Positions 1 through 8,109 of a stretch of DNA of 64,000 nucleotides are shown piece after piece. Location of the stretch: the NCBI RefSeq assembly GCF_030295765.1, contig NZ_AP027292.1, forward strand, positions 3,038,001 through 3,102,000, given 5' to 3'. The translations under genes and the position numbers were made by a program. The first letter of the stretch is position 1. Each line of letters starts with the position of its first letter. The notes under the pieces are model-generated. The model saw only the letters and a program-made list of their open reading frames with translations, searched no databases and was not told where the DNA came from. Source of the DNA: Neptuniibacter halophilus (GTDB taxonomy: Bacteria > Pseudomonadota > Gammaproteobacteria > Pseudomonadales > Balneatricaceae).

Positions 1-633
1 TTTGATCAGGCTCAGCGTAAGTTTGAATATGAAGTTTTTGACGTTCGCGAAGGAGAATTCCCGGGCGGTGCAGAACAGTGCGATGGCTGGATCATCACCG
101 GTTCCAAGTTCAACGTGTATCAGAACCTGCCGTGGATGCAGCAGCTTAAGCAGTTGATTCTGGAAATCCATGCGGCGAATAAGCCGATGATCGGTATCTG
201 TTTTGGCCACCAGATTATTGCCGAGGCGTTTGGCGGTAAAGTTGATAAATATCCGGGTGGCTGGGGTGTAGGTCTGCACAGCTATGAACTGCGCGGTGCA
301 ACCCAGTTTATTAAAGCGGCACCGACCTCTTTCACCATCAGTGCGATGCATCAGGATCAGGTACTTAATAAGCCTGATAATGCTCAGGTCTTCGCCTGCT
401 CTGACTTCTGTCAGTATGCCGGTCTGATCTACGATGATCGTATTATCACCTTCCAGGCACATCCTGAATTTAACGTCTCCTATGAAGAGGCGCTGGTGGA
501 TCTGCGTAAAGGCGCAGTGATTCCAACCGACACTGCAGAGCAGGGCCTGACAACTCTGCGCAGTGACAATGCGGCAACCGACTCCGTTGCGGTGGCTCAC
601 TGGATGGCGGACTTCCTCGAGGCTCGCGCCTGA
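1..633 (+). CDS. Class I glutamine amidotransferase (5' truncated)
   Basis: The reading frame is open from the first base of the window, so the true start lies upstream. The fragment contains a class I glutamine amidotransferase domain: nucleophile cysteine in a GICFGHQ motif (codon at 199-201) and the His-Pro-Glu part of the triad in QAHPEF near 460. Such domains hydrolyse glutamine and pass ammonia to a synthase, or act as stand-alone GMP-synthase-like hydrolases. No synthetase domain follows, since the gene stops at 631-633 and a terminator comes next, so I read it as a free-standing GATase. The substrate cannot be told. It resembles the 'type 1 glutamine amidotransferase' proteins of marine gammaproteobacteria. 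Confidence 0.85.
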   Translation, partial: FDQAQRKFEYEVFDVREGEFPGGAEQCDGWIITGSKFNVYQNLPWMQQLKQLILEIHAANKPMIGICFGHQIIAEAFGGKVDKYPGGWGVGLHSYELRGATQFIKAAPTSFTISAMHQDQVLNKPDNAQVFACSDFCQYAGLIYDDRIITFQAHPEFNVSYEEALVDLRKGAVIPTDTAEQGLTTLRSDNAATDSVAVAHWMADFLEARA

Positions 634-647
634 TTCCGATTGTAATG

Positions 648-672
648 CGGCTACCCACGGGTAGCCGTTTTT
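648..672 (+). terminator. Rho-independent terminator of the GATase gene
   Basis: A perfect 9-bp inverted repeat (CGGCTACCC / GGGTAGCCG) is followed immediately by five T residues, 14 bases after the amidotransferase stop codon. Confidence 0.85.
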
Positions 673-764
673 GTTTCCTCAATGCCACGCAGATAGGGTG
701 GCCGGAGCTCCTCGATTATAGCTGGAGCAGGCGCCTGCAGGTGGTTGCTGTGCAGGGGTAACCC

Positions 765-2744
765 ATGAATATTTCTGTATCCCAGCGGATCATACTGACC
801 ATTTCAGTAACGCTGTGCCTTTTTCTGGTGACCGCAGCGGTTGCCTACTTCAGCTTTAACGCTGTCAGCCGTCAGGTGTCGACGGTGACCAATGAAAGCT
901 CTCCCCGGGTCAGCCTCAGCGCCAGTTTGCGCGCTAATCTGGCCGATACCAAATACATTCTCCTCGAATACATCAGTGGCAGAGCCGATGAAGACAGCGC
1001 GGCCGTTAATCAGCGTCTGGAACAACTGCAGCAAGCCTTTACCACTGACTTTAATCAGTTAAACAATATCGGTGCTGAGGGTGATAGTCTGGATCAGATC
1101 CGCCAGCTTACGGATGTGATTTTTGCGCTGGCCGGGCAGATTGTCAGTGAAAAGTCCCGCTACCTTCAGGAGCAGGCATATATAGCAGAGCAGGCCGAGG
1201 AGTTTAAATACCTCAGCAGCGAGATCGGTTATACCCTTGAGGATCTGCTGCTGGATGAATACCGCTTTGAGTTTTTGCAGTTAGCCCGTCCCCTGCGTGA
1301 TGATATCTCCTATCTGGTGAGTAAGGTGAATACGTTGTTGCAGGAAACAGCGCCTTCAAAGGTGTCGGCACTCAATGCGGATGTAGAGAAATATCTGGCC
1401 CGGATTGATGCCAAGCTGCAACAGCTCAAAACGCTGGAAGCTGAAGCCTACGAATCGGTTATTGAGATCTGGCAGCCTTATACCGCACAGCTCAAAGGGG
1501 AGGATATGACGCTGAGTTCCCACTTGCAGTCGCTGGAAGCGGAGCAGCGTTCGGCTCAGTTGCTGGAACAGATCGAGCAGCGGGTCGGCCACAATGCTGA
1601 ACTGATCGCAGAGTTTATTCGCGCAGCGCAGGCGCAGGCCGTTGCAGTGGAGCAGGCCACTTCAGATACCATCAACCGGGGTAAGCTGCTGATTGCGCTG
1701 GGGACGCTGGCTGCGGCATTAATCTCCGGATTGTTCGGTTACCGGCTGGTGGTGCATCTGCGTGGTTCCCTGCACCGGGTTGTTCAGGGGATGGGACAGA
1801 TCGCGTCCGGTGATCTCTCTTCTCAGGTCGAAGTGCTCGGCAAAGATGAACTCTCTGCTCTGGCGGAGAGTACCAACAGTCTCTCCGCTCAGTTACGTCA
1901 GTTGGTGGAACAGATTCTGAACACCGTCTCGCAGGTTCAGGATACCGCCCGGGTCAGCAGTGATATCAGCGGCGAAACCCTGAAAGGTGTGGAGCAGCAG
2001 AGCCTGCTCAGTGCACGACTGGCGGCAACCGCTACCGAGATGGAAGCCAGCGCATCAGAAGTCGCCCATCATGCCGACCAGACCTTGAGCGATGCTCAGC
2101 AGGCTGAACAGCAGCTCAATGCCAGCAGTGAACAACTGGTGCAGAACAGTCAGGGGATCAACGTGCTGGCACAGGAAGTGAATGATGCCATGGAAGGGGT
2201 TAACAAGCTGAAAGAGCACAGTGATTCGATCAGTCAGGTGATCAATGTGATCCGCGACATCGCCGAGCAAACCAATCTGTTGGCGTTGAATGCGGCGATC
2301 GAGGCCGCTCGGGCCGGCGAAACGGGCCGGGGGTTCTCGGTTGTGGCTGATGAGGTTCGCTCACTGGCAACCCGGACTCAGGGTTCAATCAGTGCTATTG
2401 AGTCCATGGTTCAGAACCTGCAGCAGGGCGCTGAAAGTGCTGCCCAGACCATGTCCAGTTGTTCGGGCCGGGCGATGCAAAGCAGTCAGCAACTGGAGGC
2501 GTGCACCCGTAACCTGACACAGGTGGTCGCGGCCGTGCAGCGGATGCGTGAAATGAGCTCTCAGGTGGCCAATGCGACCGATGAACAGAGCTCCACCGTT
2601 GCTGAAATCAGCCAGAGCCTGACAGAAATAAACCTCATCATGTCCAGCACCACCGAGGGGGCAGAGCGCTCAGCAGGTCAGAGTGAATCGCTGCGCGACC
2701 TTTCCGACAACCTCAGTCAGCAGGTGAGCCGGTTCCGGGTTTAG
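765..2744 (+). CDS. Methyl-accepting chemotaxis protein
   Basis: A 659-residue membrane chemoreceptor. It has an N-terminal membrane segment (about residues 9-32), a long largely helical periplasmic sensor region (about 33-305), a second membrane segment near 307-330, a HAMP linker (about 330-385) and a C-terminal signalling domain. The signalling tip is clear: [19 protein letters not shown] followed by [15 protein letters not shown]. The protein would relay ligand binding to CheA/CheW. The C-terminus (VSRFRV) has no NWETF-type CheR tether. A GGGG-type ribosome site precedes the ATG by about 6 bases. The sensor domain is not one I can name, so the ligand is unknown. It is a single-gene unit between two terminators. 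Confidence 0.92.
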   Translation: MNISVSQRIILTISVTLCLFLVTAAVAYFSFNAVSRQVSTVTNESSPRVSLSASLRANLADTKYILLEYISGRADEDSAAVNQRLEQLQQAFTTDFNQLNNIGAEGDSLDQIRQLTDVIFALAGQIVSEKSRYLQEQAYIAEQAEEFKYLSSEIGYTLEDLLLDEYRFEFLQLARPLRDDISYLVSKVNTLLQETAPSKVSALNADVEKYLARIDAKLQQLKTLEAEAYESVIEIWQPYTAQLKGEDMTLSSHLQSLEAEQRSAQLLEQIEQRVGHNAELIAEFIRAAQAQAVAVEQATSDTINRGKLLIALGTLAAALISGLFGYRLVVHLRGSLHRVVQGMGQIASGDLSSQVEVLGKDELSALAESTNSLSAQLRQLVEQILNTVSQVQDTARVSSDISGETLKGVEQQSLLSARLAATATEMEASASEVAHHADQTLSDAQQAEQQLNASSEQLVQNSQGINVLAQEVNDAMEGVNKLKEHSDSISQVINVIRDIAEQTNLLALNAAIEAARAGETGRGFSVVADEVRSLATRTQGSISAIESMVQNLQQGAESAAQTMSSCSGRAMQSSQQLEACTRNLTQVVAAVQRMREMSSQVANATDEQSSTVAEISQSLTEINLIMSSTTEGAERSAGQSESLRDLSDNLSQQVSRFRV

Positions 2745-2760
2745 CCTCAAATCAGCAGTT

Positions 2761-2792
2761 ACAGGCCCGCTTTATGCGGGCCTGTTTGTTTT
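2761..2792 (+). terminator. Rho-independent terminator of the MCP gene
   Basis: Inverted repeat ACAGGCCCGC / GCGGGCCTGT with a four-base loop, followed by a T-rich run. It starts 16 bases after the chemoreceptor stop. Confidence 0.85.
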
Positions 2793-2807
2793 CGGAAAGC
2801 TGACCTT

Positions 2808-2833
2808 TTCGCGGAGGGGACTCCGCTCCTACC
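2808..2833 (-). repeat. REP-like palindromic element (diverged copy)
   Basis: Read on the minus strand this is GGTAGGAGCGGAGTCCCCTC followed by CGCGAA. It matches the head (GGTAGGAGCG) and hairpin layout of the copies at 39413, 39500 and 62404, with a changed loop. It lies between the MCP terminator and thpR. The layout resembles the REP elements of Pseudomonas, which begin GTAGGAGCG and close on a GC palindrome. Confidence 0.6.
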
Positions 2834-2930
2834 TGAGGGGGCGCCTATAGTGGTTTGGCAGATCAGGTTTTTTTCCTTCCGCAGGCGCGCTGTCCTCAGC
2901 GCGATAGCACTGGTGAAGGGGCGATCTGAT

Positions 2931-3452
2931 TCAGTCCGGCCAGAATTCGGCTTCGGTCTCATAGCAGGCCCCTTCCGGTCGTAAGAGGCTGCTTTTTAAC
3001 TGGTAACTGTCCACCTCCATCCGGCTGCGGAAGCCCAGTGCCTGTGTACTGATCTGAGTCAGTAGTTCAGGGCTGAGCCGATGACAACGGCCGAGGGTGA
3101 TATGAGGGATATATTTACGCTGTTCCAGTTTCAGCCCCTGTTTTCTCAGGGCGTGGCTTAATGAAGCCTGCAGCCGCATGAGCGCCGGTTCCTGTTTTAC
3201 CCCCAGCCAGACTACGCCGGAGCGGAAGTGGCCGCAGCCGGAAAACGCCAGTGCAAAGGGTTGAAAGGGGATCTCTGCTGCGGTTTCGATGATCTCATCC
3301 AGCCGTTGTTCGGGCTGTTCGCCGAGAAACGCCAGCGTCAGGTGAAGCTGAGCGGGTGGCGTCCAGCGGACCTGCTGCAGTTGCGGCAGGTAGAGGGTTT
3401 CTATCTCATCCTGAACACGCTCAATCAGGTTGATGGCAAAAAACAGTCGCAT
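2931..3452 (-). CDS. thpR: RNA 2',3'-cyclic phosphodiesterase (2'-5' RNA ligase family)
   Basis: A 173-residue protein of the 2H phosphoesterase superfamily. Both HxT catalytic motifs are present with the expected spacing: HLT at residues 37-39 and HIT at 117-119. The family opens 2',3'-cyclic phosphate RNA ends and can join 2'-5' linkages in vitro. The start is an ATG preceded by AAGGGA. The gene is divergent from dusC with about 93 bases between, so the two may share a bidirectional promoter region. Its cellular RNA substrate is not evident. Confidence 0.88.
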   Translation of the reverse strand: MRLFFAINLIERVQDEIETLYLPQLQQVRWTPPAQLHLTLAFLGEQPEQRLDEIIETAAEIPFQPFALAFSGCGHFRSGVVWLGVKQEPALMRLQASLSHALRKQGLKLEQRKYIPHITLGRCHRLSPELLTQISTQALGFRSRMEVDSYQLKSSLLRPEGACYETEAEFWPD

Positions 3453-3545
3453 CCGTGTAATCCCTTCTCAGCCTTTTTTCTGAGCTGCAGTATAATGGCG
3501 GCCACTGATGACCCCTGCCATTAATCAAGTATAAGGCTTAGCTTC

Positions 3546-4505
3546 TTGAAGATCATTTTAGCGCCCATGGAGGGCGTGGTTGACTATACCATGCGCGATC
3601 TGTTGACCCGGGTGGGCGGGATTGACGCTTGTGTTACCGAGTTTCTGCGGGTCAGTGACCGGGTCCTGCCGGCCAAGGTGTTTCGCCGTCTCTGCCCGGA
3701 GCTGCACAATGGTGGTCGCACCCCAGCGGGGGTGCCGGTCATATTGCAACTGCTTGGCAGTGATCCCTCGGTGCTCGCGGGTAACGCACGCAAGGGGGCT
3801 AAACTCGGTGCGCCGGGTATCGATCTCAACTTTGGCTGTCCGGCGAAAACCGTGAACAAGAGCAAAGGCGGTGCGGTGCTGCTGGACACCCCGGAACTGA
3901 TTCATCAGATTGTCGCTGCGGTTCGTGAGGCGGTACCGGCTGAGATTCCGGTGACTGCAAAAATGCGTCTGGGGAATAAAGACAAGAGTCTGGCACTGGA
4001 GAACGCTCATGCCATTGCTGAGGCGGGGGCCGACGGACTGGCGGTGCATGCCCGTACCAAGCTGGAGGGGTACCGGCCACCGGCACACTGGGAATGGATC
4101 AGACGCATCCGTGATGCGGTTAACATGCCGGTGATCGCCAACGGTGAGGTCTGGAACTGGCATGATTACCAGAAATGTCGCGAAGTCAGTGGCTGCGACG
4201 ATGTGATGATCGGTCGGGGCCTGATCGCCCGTCCGGATCTGGGCAGGGCCATTAAACAGCAGCAGATGGGTGACCCTGTTGAGGGATATCACTGGGATCA
4301 GGTCAGTGCGCTGGTGGAAACTTACCTGAATCGTATCGAGCAGGATATTGCCCCGCGCTATGTTCATGGCCGGATCAAACAGTGGTTACAGCAATTGCAA
4401 CGAACTTATCCTGAGGCAGCTCATCTGTTCCATCAGGTGAAGACCCTGAAAGACCCCGAAGCTCTGCGTCAGGCGATGGCCGTGGCATTACCTCCGACCT
4501 CCTGA
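3546..4505 (+). CDS. dusC: tRNA-dihydrouridine(16) synthase DusC
   Basis: A 319-residue FMN-dependent reductase that converts uridine to dihydrouridine in the tRNA D-loop. The N-terminus (IILAPMEGVVD) forms part of the flavin site; the catalytic cysteine is C98 in NFGCPAKTV, followed by the KGGAVLL loop. The length and the 'EGVVDYTMR' signature fit the DusC subfamily rather than DusA or DusB. The start is TTG at 3546; no earlier in-frame start keeps the conserved N-terminus. A TATAAT box at 3491-3496 is a likely -10. The gene lies 55 bases upstream of the AmmB gene on the same strand, so read-through is possible. Confidence 0.9.
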   Translation: MKIILAPMEGVVDYTMRDLLTRVGGIDACVTEFLRVSDRVLPAKVFRRLCPELHNGGRTPAGVPVILQLLGSDPSVLAGNARKGAKLGAPGIDLNFGCPAKTVNKSKGGAVLLDTPELIHQIVAAVREAVPAEIPVTAKMRLGNKDKSLALENAHAIAEAGADGLAVHARTKLEGYRPPAHWEWIRRIRDAVNMPVIANGEVWNWHDYQKCREVSGCDDVMIGRGLIARPDLGRAIKQQQMGDPVEGYHWDQVSALVETYLNRIEQDIAPRYVHGRIKQWLQQLQRTYPEAAHLFHQVKTLKDPEALRQAMAVALPPTS

Positions 4506-4560
4506 CAGGCATTTTCTGCCGCTCTGTCTCATACTGTTTTATAGAGAACAGGAGGCGGCT

Positions 4561-5352
4561 ATGAATACACGGGTTGCTGCCGTGGCGGGTATGTTCTATC
4601 CGGCTGAGGCAGAGGTACTGGCAGCACAGGTGGATGCGTTGCTGCACAGGGAAGCAGAGGCAACAGAACGGCCACCACGCGGTTTGATCGTGCCCCATGC
4701 CGGTTACATCTACAGTGGTTCAACAGCGGCGGCAGCTTACCGTTTGCTTCAGGGCCGGGCAGAGGAATATGCCCGGATTCTGCTGTTGGGGCCGGGCCAT
4801 CGGGTCGCGGTGCGGGGTATGGCTGTTCCCGCTGTGGCCAGCTTCAGCACCCCGCTGGGTGATTATCCTCTGGCTACGGAGGCTCTGGCCGGTTTAGTGC
4901 AAAGTGGTCTGGTGCAGTACAACGACGCAGCACATCAACTGGAACACTCGCTGGAGGTACAGCTACCGTTTCTGCAGCGGCTGGGTTTCTCTCTGCCTCT
5001 GTTGCCCGTGGTGGTCGGTCAGGCAAGCGCCGCGAAGGTGGCCGGGCTGATCACAGAGGTCTGTGCCGGCGATAATACACTGCTGCTGATCAGCACTGAC
5101 CTGAGCCACTTTCACCCCTATGAGGAAGCTCGACGTTTAGATACAGCCACGACACGCGCGATCGTTGCGCTGCATAGCGATCTGCTGCCGCAGCAGGCCT
5201 GCGGCTGTTACGCACTGAACGGGCTGCTACACTGGTTGCAGCAGTCCGGGGGCTCGGTCGAGCTGGTTACACAATGCAACTCCGGTGATTGCCCTCAGGT
5301 TGGCGATAAAACACGGGTCGTAGGATACGGAGCCTATGTCATATACAGCTGA
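4561..5352 (+). CDS. amrB: AmmeMemoRadiSam system protein B (MEMO1 family)
   Basis: A 263-residue MEMO-family protein, related to extradiol dioxygenases and to human MEMO1. The residues that bind metal in human MEMO1 (H49, H81, C244) have counterparts here at H46 (VPHAGYIYSG), H80 (LLGPGH) and C244 (NSGDC). The DLSHFHPY motif lies near 180-187. A strong AGGAGG ribosome site lies about 7 bases upstream. The 3' end overlaps the AMMECR1 gene by 17 bases, so the two are translationally linked. In many bacteria and archaea this pair is encoded with a radical SAM enzyme (system protein 'RadiSam'); none is adjacent here. The biochemical role of the set is not settled. Confidence 0.9.
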   Translation: MNTRVAAVAGMFYPAEAEVLAAQVDALLHREAEATERPPRGLIVPHAGYIYSGSTAAAAYRLLQGRAEEYARILLLGPGHRVAVRGMAVPAVASFSTPLGDYPLATEALAGLVQSGLVQYNDAAHQLEHSLEVQLPFLQRLGFSLPLLPVVVGQASAAKVAGLITEVCAGDNTLLLISTDLSHFHPYEEARRLDTATTRAIVALHSDLLPQQACGCYALNGLLHWLQQSGGSVELVTQCNSGDCPQVGDKTRVVGYGAYVIYS

Positions 5353-5908
5353 GCAACGCACCACGTTAAGTCAGTTATCGCGCAGTGCGATCTGGTCTGA
5401 ATTTCATCCTGAGGAGGTCCGCTCTCCGCAGCGGGAGGAGGCCTGGCTCAACGAACCCCGGGCCTGTTTTGTTACCCTGAAAAAGTTCGGCGAGTTGCGC
5501 GGCTGTATCGGCAGTCTTAAAGCGCACCGGCCTCTGCTTGAGGAGATCTGGGAGAGTGCCCGGGCGGCTGCGTTCCATGATCCGCGTTTCCCACCGCTGA
5601 ATGAAGATGAGTTTGCTCAGGTCGAGGTGGAGTTGTCCGTGTTAACCCCCCTGCAACCGATCCACCCCCGTTCTGAAGAGGCGCTGCTGGCCCAGCTCCG
5701 TCCGGGTATCGATGGGCTGGTGATGAAGGAGGGGGTGCATAAGGCGACATTCTTGCCCGCTGTCTGGGCTCAGTTACCGGTGGCTGCAGAGTTTCTTGAG
5801 CAGCTCCGGCGCAAAGCCGGCTTACCGCTGGGTTACTGGAGTGACGCATTGGAGTTCTTCATCTACCAGACTGAAAAATGGAGTGAAGAGGATAATGAAC
5901 TGGATTAA
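5336..5908 (+). CDS. amrA: AmmeMemoRadiSam system protein A (AMMECR1 domain)
   Basis: A 190-residue AMMECR1-domain protein. The signature RGCIGSL occurs at residues 55-61, preceded by FVTLKK and followed by the conserved ARAAAFHDPRFPPL block and the C-terminal FIYQTEKW. It overlaps the upstream MEMO-type gene by 17 bases (start within the AmmB coding end), the arrangement expected of a co-translated pair. The catalytic activity of the family is unknown; it is usually discussed with nucleotide or tRNA metabolism, and the location behind dusC suits that only circumstantially. Confidence 0.9.
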   Translation: MSYTAEQRTTLSQLSRSAIWSEFHPEEVRSPQREEAWLNEPRACFVTLKKFGELRGCIGSLKAHRPLLEEIWESARAAAFHDPRFPPLNEDEFAQVEVELSVLTPLQPIHPRSEEALLAQLRPGIDGLVMKEGVHKATFLPAVWAQLPVAAEFLEQLRRKAGLPLGYWSDALEFFIYQTEKWSEEDNELD

Positions 5909-5944
5909 TCAGATTGTCATAACGGGGTCATCTGGCCGGGCTAT

Positions 5945-5980
5945 AAACGGTAACGCCTTCGGCTGGCGCCCGTTTTGTAC
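5945..5980 (+). terminator. Possible weak terminator hairpin
   Basis: An imperfect hairpin: outer arms AAACGG and CCGTTT with an inner GCC-TTC-GGC, ending in TTTTGT. It lies 37 bases after the AMMECR1 stop. The bulges make it uncertain. Confidence 0.35.
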
Positions 5981-6034
5981 TGTTCCCACAGGCGGGCTTG
6001 TGAGCTGTTGGCAGATACTCCGGGTAACAGCACA

Positions 6035-6370
6035 ATGAATCTTTACGATCTGTCCGGTTCCGGGCCTGATGCGGAGAAATTCGACCCGCTGTTCTCGCTG
6101 CGGGGTGTCAGGGTTGAGCGAATTATCTCTCATGGTCAGGCCACGCCGGAAGGGCAGTGGTACGATCAGGCGTGGGATGAATGGGTACTGCTGATCTCAG
6201 GGAGCGCAGCGCTGGAGATTGCAGGCCTGCCGGAGCAGATCGAGTTGCAGGCGGGTGATCATTACCTGCTGCCGGCCCATCAGCGTCATCGGGTTGCCCG
6301 GACCGACTCTCAGGAACCGACCATCTGGCTCGCGTTGCATTTTGACCAGCATAAGATTGCCGGGGAGTAG
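6035..6370 (+). CDS. Small cupin-domain protein
   Basis: A 111-residue single-domain cupin. The start is placed at the ATG at 6035 because the protein then begins MNLYDLSG, and residues encoded upstream look random. The cupin motifs are visible: the first strand pair ends in WDEWVLLISG, and the second contains LQAGDHYLLPAHQRHRV with the conserved G, D, P and H. It probably binds a metal through the histidines. The gene is separated by three bases from the macro-domain gene, with which it should form an operon. The substrate is unknown; sequence alone does not say whether it is an enzyme or a sensor. Confidence 0.75.
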   Translation: MNLYDLSGSGPDAEKFDPLFSLRGVRVERIISHGQATPEGQWYDQAWDEWVLLISGSAALEIAGLPEQIELQAGDHYLLPAHQRHRVARTDSQEPTIWLALHFDQHKIAGE

Positions 6371-6373
6371 CGG

Positions 6374-6904
6374 ATGCAGATTGAGCGCAGGATTGAGCTG
6401 GTTAAGGGAGATATTACAGCGCTTCAGGTCGATGCACTGGTCAACGCTGCGAATTCCAGTTTGCTCGGTGGCGGCGGTGTAGACGGTGCAATTCATCGGG
6501 CCGCAGGGCCTGAACTACTGGCAGAGTGCCGTAGCCTGGGAGGTTGTGAAACCGGTCAGGCAAAAATGACGCACGGCTATCAACTGGCAGCTCCATGGGT
6601 GATCCATACCGTCGGGCCGATCTGGTACGGCGGGGATGACAATGAAGCCGGCCTGCTGCAAAGCTGCTATCGCAACTGTATGGCGCTGGCGGCAGAAAAC
6701 GAGCTGAAATCGCTGGCATTTCCGGCCATCAGTTGCGGGGTTTATGGTTATCCGCCGCAGCAGGCCGTGCCGCTGGCTCTGCAAACGGTTGCACAACAGC
6801 TACTGCAGTATCCTGCAATTGAACGTGTTTTGTTCTGCTCTTTCAGCGCTGAGATGCACCACCTCTATCAGCAGGCCTGTGCTGATCTGTTCTCCCTTTC
6901 ATAA
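6374..6904 (+). CDS. Macro-domain protein (O-acetyl-ADP-ribose deacetylase, YmdB type)
   Basis: A 176-residue stand-alone macro domain. It has GDIT (12-15), VNAAN (23-27), the glycine-rich GGGGVDGAIH loop (32-41) and the PAISCGVYGYP motif that holds the ribose. These are the features of the YmdB/MacroD class, which removes ADP-ribose esters and O-acetyl-ADP-ribose; E. coli YmdB also modulates RNase III. GGGGAG lies about 6 bases before the ATG, and the stop of the cupin gene is three bases upstream. No ADP-ribosyltransferase or sirtuin gene is seen nearby. Confidence 0.88.
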   Translation: MQIERRIELVKGDITALQVDALVNAANSSLLGGGGVDGAIHRAAGPELLAECRSLGGCETGQAKMTHGYQLAAPWVIHTVGPIWYGGDDNEAGLLQSCYRNCMALAAENELKSLAFPAISCGVYGYPPQQAVPLALQTVAQQLLQYPAIERVLFCSFSAEMHHLYQQACADLFSLS

Positions 6905-7013
6905 CCACTTACTACCCGCTTCTGCGCGCTGGCGCTATAGTGGTGCCTGAGTTATTGTTGAGCGATAGTTACATAACTGAGCAGGCTGCTGCTCATATAG
7001 AAGGGAGAACGCT

Positions 7014-7430
7014 ATGAGTGATGTGGAATATCCGATAAAAGGCGCCTGTCAGTGCGGCGGGGTTACTTATGAACTGCTGGCGCCACCGGCGATGGTTGTG
7101 GCCTGTCACTGCCGGGAGTGCCAGAAATTGTCGACCAGTGCGTTCAGTATCACCGCTATGGTGGATGCAGATTCAATTCGCTTCAGTGGTGAGATGCAGG
7201 AGTGGAGCCGTCCGGCGGAGAGCGGCAATATCAGTGCTGCGAAGTTTTGCCCTTGCTGTGGTAACCGTCTCTATCACTTCAATCCTGATGAGCCGGAAAA
7301 GATCAAACTCAAGCCGAGCACCCTCAGCGATACCCGGATCATCAATCCGACTGCCCACGTCTGGGTCAGTGAAAAGCAGGACTGGTATCAGATCCCTGAA
7401 GGAGTTAAGGTTTTTGAAAAACAGCCTTGA
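7014..7430 (+). CDS. GFA family zinc protein (Mss4-like fold)
   Basis: A 138-residue GFA/CENP-V-domain protein. Zinc-binding cysteines are plain: C12 and C14 in CQCGG, C31, C33 and C36 in CHCRECQ, and a second pair in CPCCGNRL. Members were named after glutathione-dependent formaldehyde-activating enzyme, although most are uncharacterised. AAGGGAG precedes the ATG. It is followed by a bidirectional terminator shared with ibpA, so it forms its own unit. No formaldehyde dehydrogenase gene lies nearby, so the name should not be read as a function. Confidence 0.85.
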   Translation: MSDVEYPIKGACQCGGVTYELLAPPAMVVACHCRECQKLSTSAFSITAMVDADSIRFSGEMQEWSRPAESGNISAAKFCPCCGNRLYHFNPDEPEKIKLKPSTLSDTRIINPTAHVWVSEKQDWYQIPEGVKVFEKQP

Positions 7431-7442
7431 GGTCAGGGCACT

Positions 7443-7470
7443 AAAAAAGGAGGCATGGCCTCCTTTTTTA
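7443..7470. terminator. Bidirectional terminator between GFA gene and ibpA
   Basis: AAAAAAGGAGGC, a three-base loop and GCCTCCTTTTTT form a perfect 12-bp inverted repeat, with T-runs on both strands. The two flanking genes converge on it. Confidence 0.92.
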
Positions 7471-7489
7471 TGATTACTCAGATAAGCAT

Positions 7490-7909
7490 TCAGTGCTCAA
7501 TCTGAATCTGACGAGGCTTCATTGCTTCTGGTATTTCATGTACCAGATCCACATGCAACAGCCCGTTTTCCATCGACGCTTTGACTACTTTGACATGATC
7601 TGCCAACTGGAAGCGGCGTTCAAAGTTGCGCGCGGCGATGCCCTGATAAAGGTAGTGGCGGTTCTCTGGTTGCTCTTTTTTCTGGCCGGTAATGGTCAGA
7701 GAACCACTTTCGCTCTGGATGTTCAGTTCATCGTTATCAAACCCGGCGACAGCCATAGTAATACGGTAGTTGTTCTCACCCAGTAGCTCGATATTGTAGG
7801 GTGGGAAAGAGGGCTGGTTGTCGTTGCGGTTGGCGTTATCCAGCATGTTTGCCAGACGATCAAAACCGATAGCAGAACGGTACAGTGGGGAAAGGTCGAA
7901 TTCACGCAT
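7490..7909 (-). CDS. ibpA: Small heat shock protein (Hsp20/IbpA)
   Basis: A 139-residue Hsp20 protein, very close to enterobacterial IbpA from the first residue (MREFDLSPLYRSAIGFDRL). The alpha-crystallin domain covers about residues 33-125, with the YRITMAVAGF strand, the RNFERRFQL block and the NGLLHVDL turn. A short C-terminal extension ends in RQIQIEH, with an IxI-like motif for oligomerisation. It should hold unfolded proteins during heat stress for the DnaK/ClpB machinery. A sigma32-like promoter and a ROSE-like hairpin over its ribosome site lie upstream, the standard heat-control layout for this family. Confidence 0.95.
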   Translation of the reverse strand: MREFDLSPLYRSAIGFDRLANMLDNANRNDNQPSFPPYNIELLGENNYRITMAVAGFDNDELNIQSESGSLTITGQKKEQPENRHYLYQGIAARNFERRFQLADHVKVVKASMENGLLHVDLVHEIPEAMKPRQIQIEH

Positions 7910-7911
7910 AG

Positions 7912-7937
7912 TCTATATCCTCATCAAGCAATATATT
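7912..7937 (-). promoter_or_regulatory. ROSE-like RNA thermometer hairpin of ibpA
   Basis: In the minus-strand RNA the stretch UAUAU-UUGCU-UGAUG-AGGA-UAUA folds over the ribosome site (AGGA at 7921-7918). Pairs are 7935-7931 with 7914-7918, then C7928-G7920 and U7927-A7921, with a G7929.G7919 mismatch and an extra U. This UUGCU opposite AGGA with a G-G pair is the recognised ROSE signature of Hsp20 genes in proteobacteria. I see the motif directly; thermosensing is inferred from the family. Confidence 0.75.
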
Positions 7938-8064
7938 TTTATCGATCGGCCTCTCAGTTTGAGCAGGCCAGTCAGCAGACCTCACCGGGAGCATCTGCTA
8001 AGGAACCGGCTAACGAGTCGTGCAGGCAGAGCACTAACAGGATTTATTAGCAGGTTCCCTTACT

Positions 8065-8092
8065 AAATAAAGGCGCTTGTCAGGAATTCAAG
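8065..8092 (-). promoter_or_regulatory. Sigma32-like heat shock promoter of ibpA
   Basis: On the minus strand a perfect CTTGAA (8092-8087) is followed after 13 bases by CCTTTATTT (8073-8065), close to the sigma32 consensus CTTGAA-N13-CCCCATNT. It would give a 5' leader of roughly 150 bases ending in the ROSE-like hairpin. Confidence 0.7.
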
Positions 8093-8109
8093 ACAGTGTT
8101 GTGAAATTT

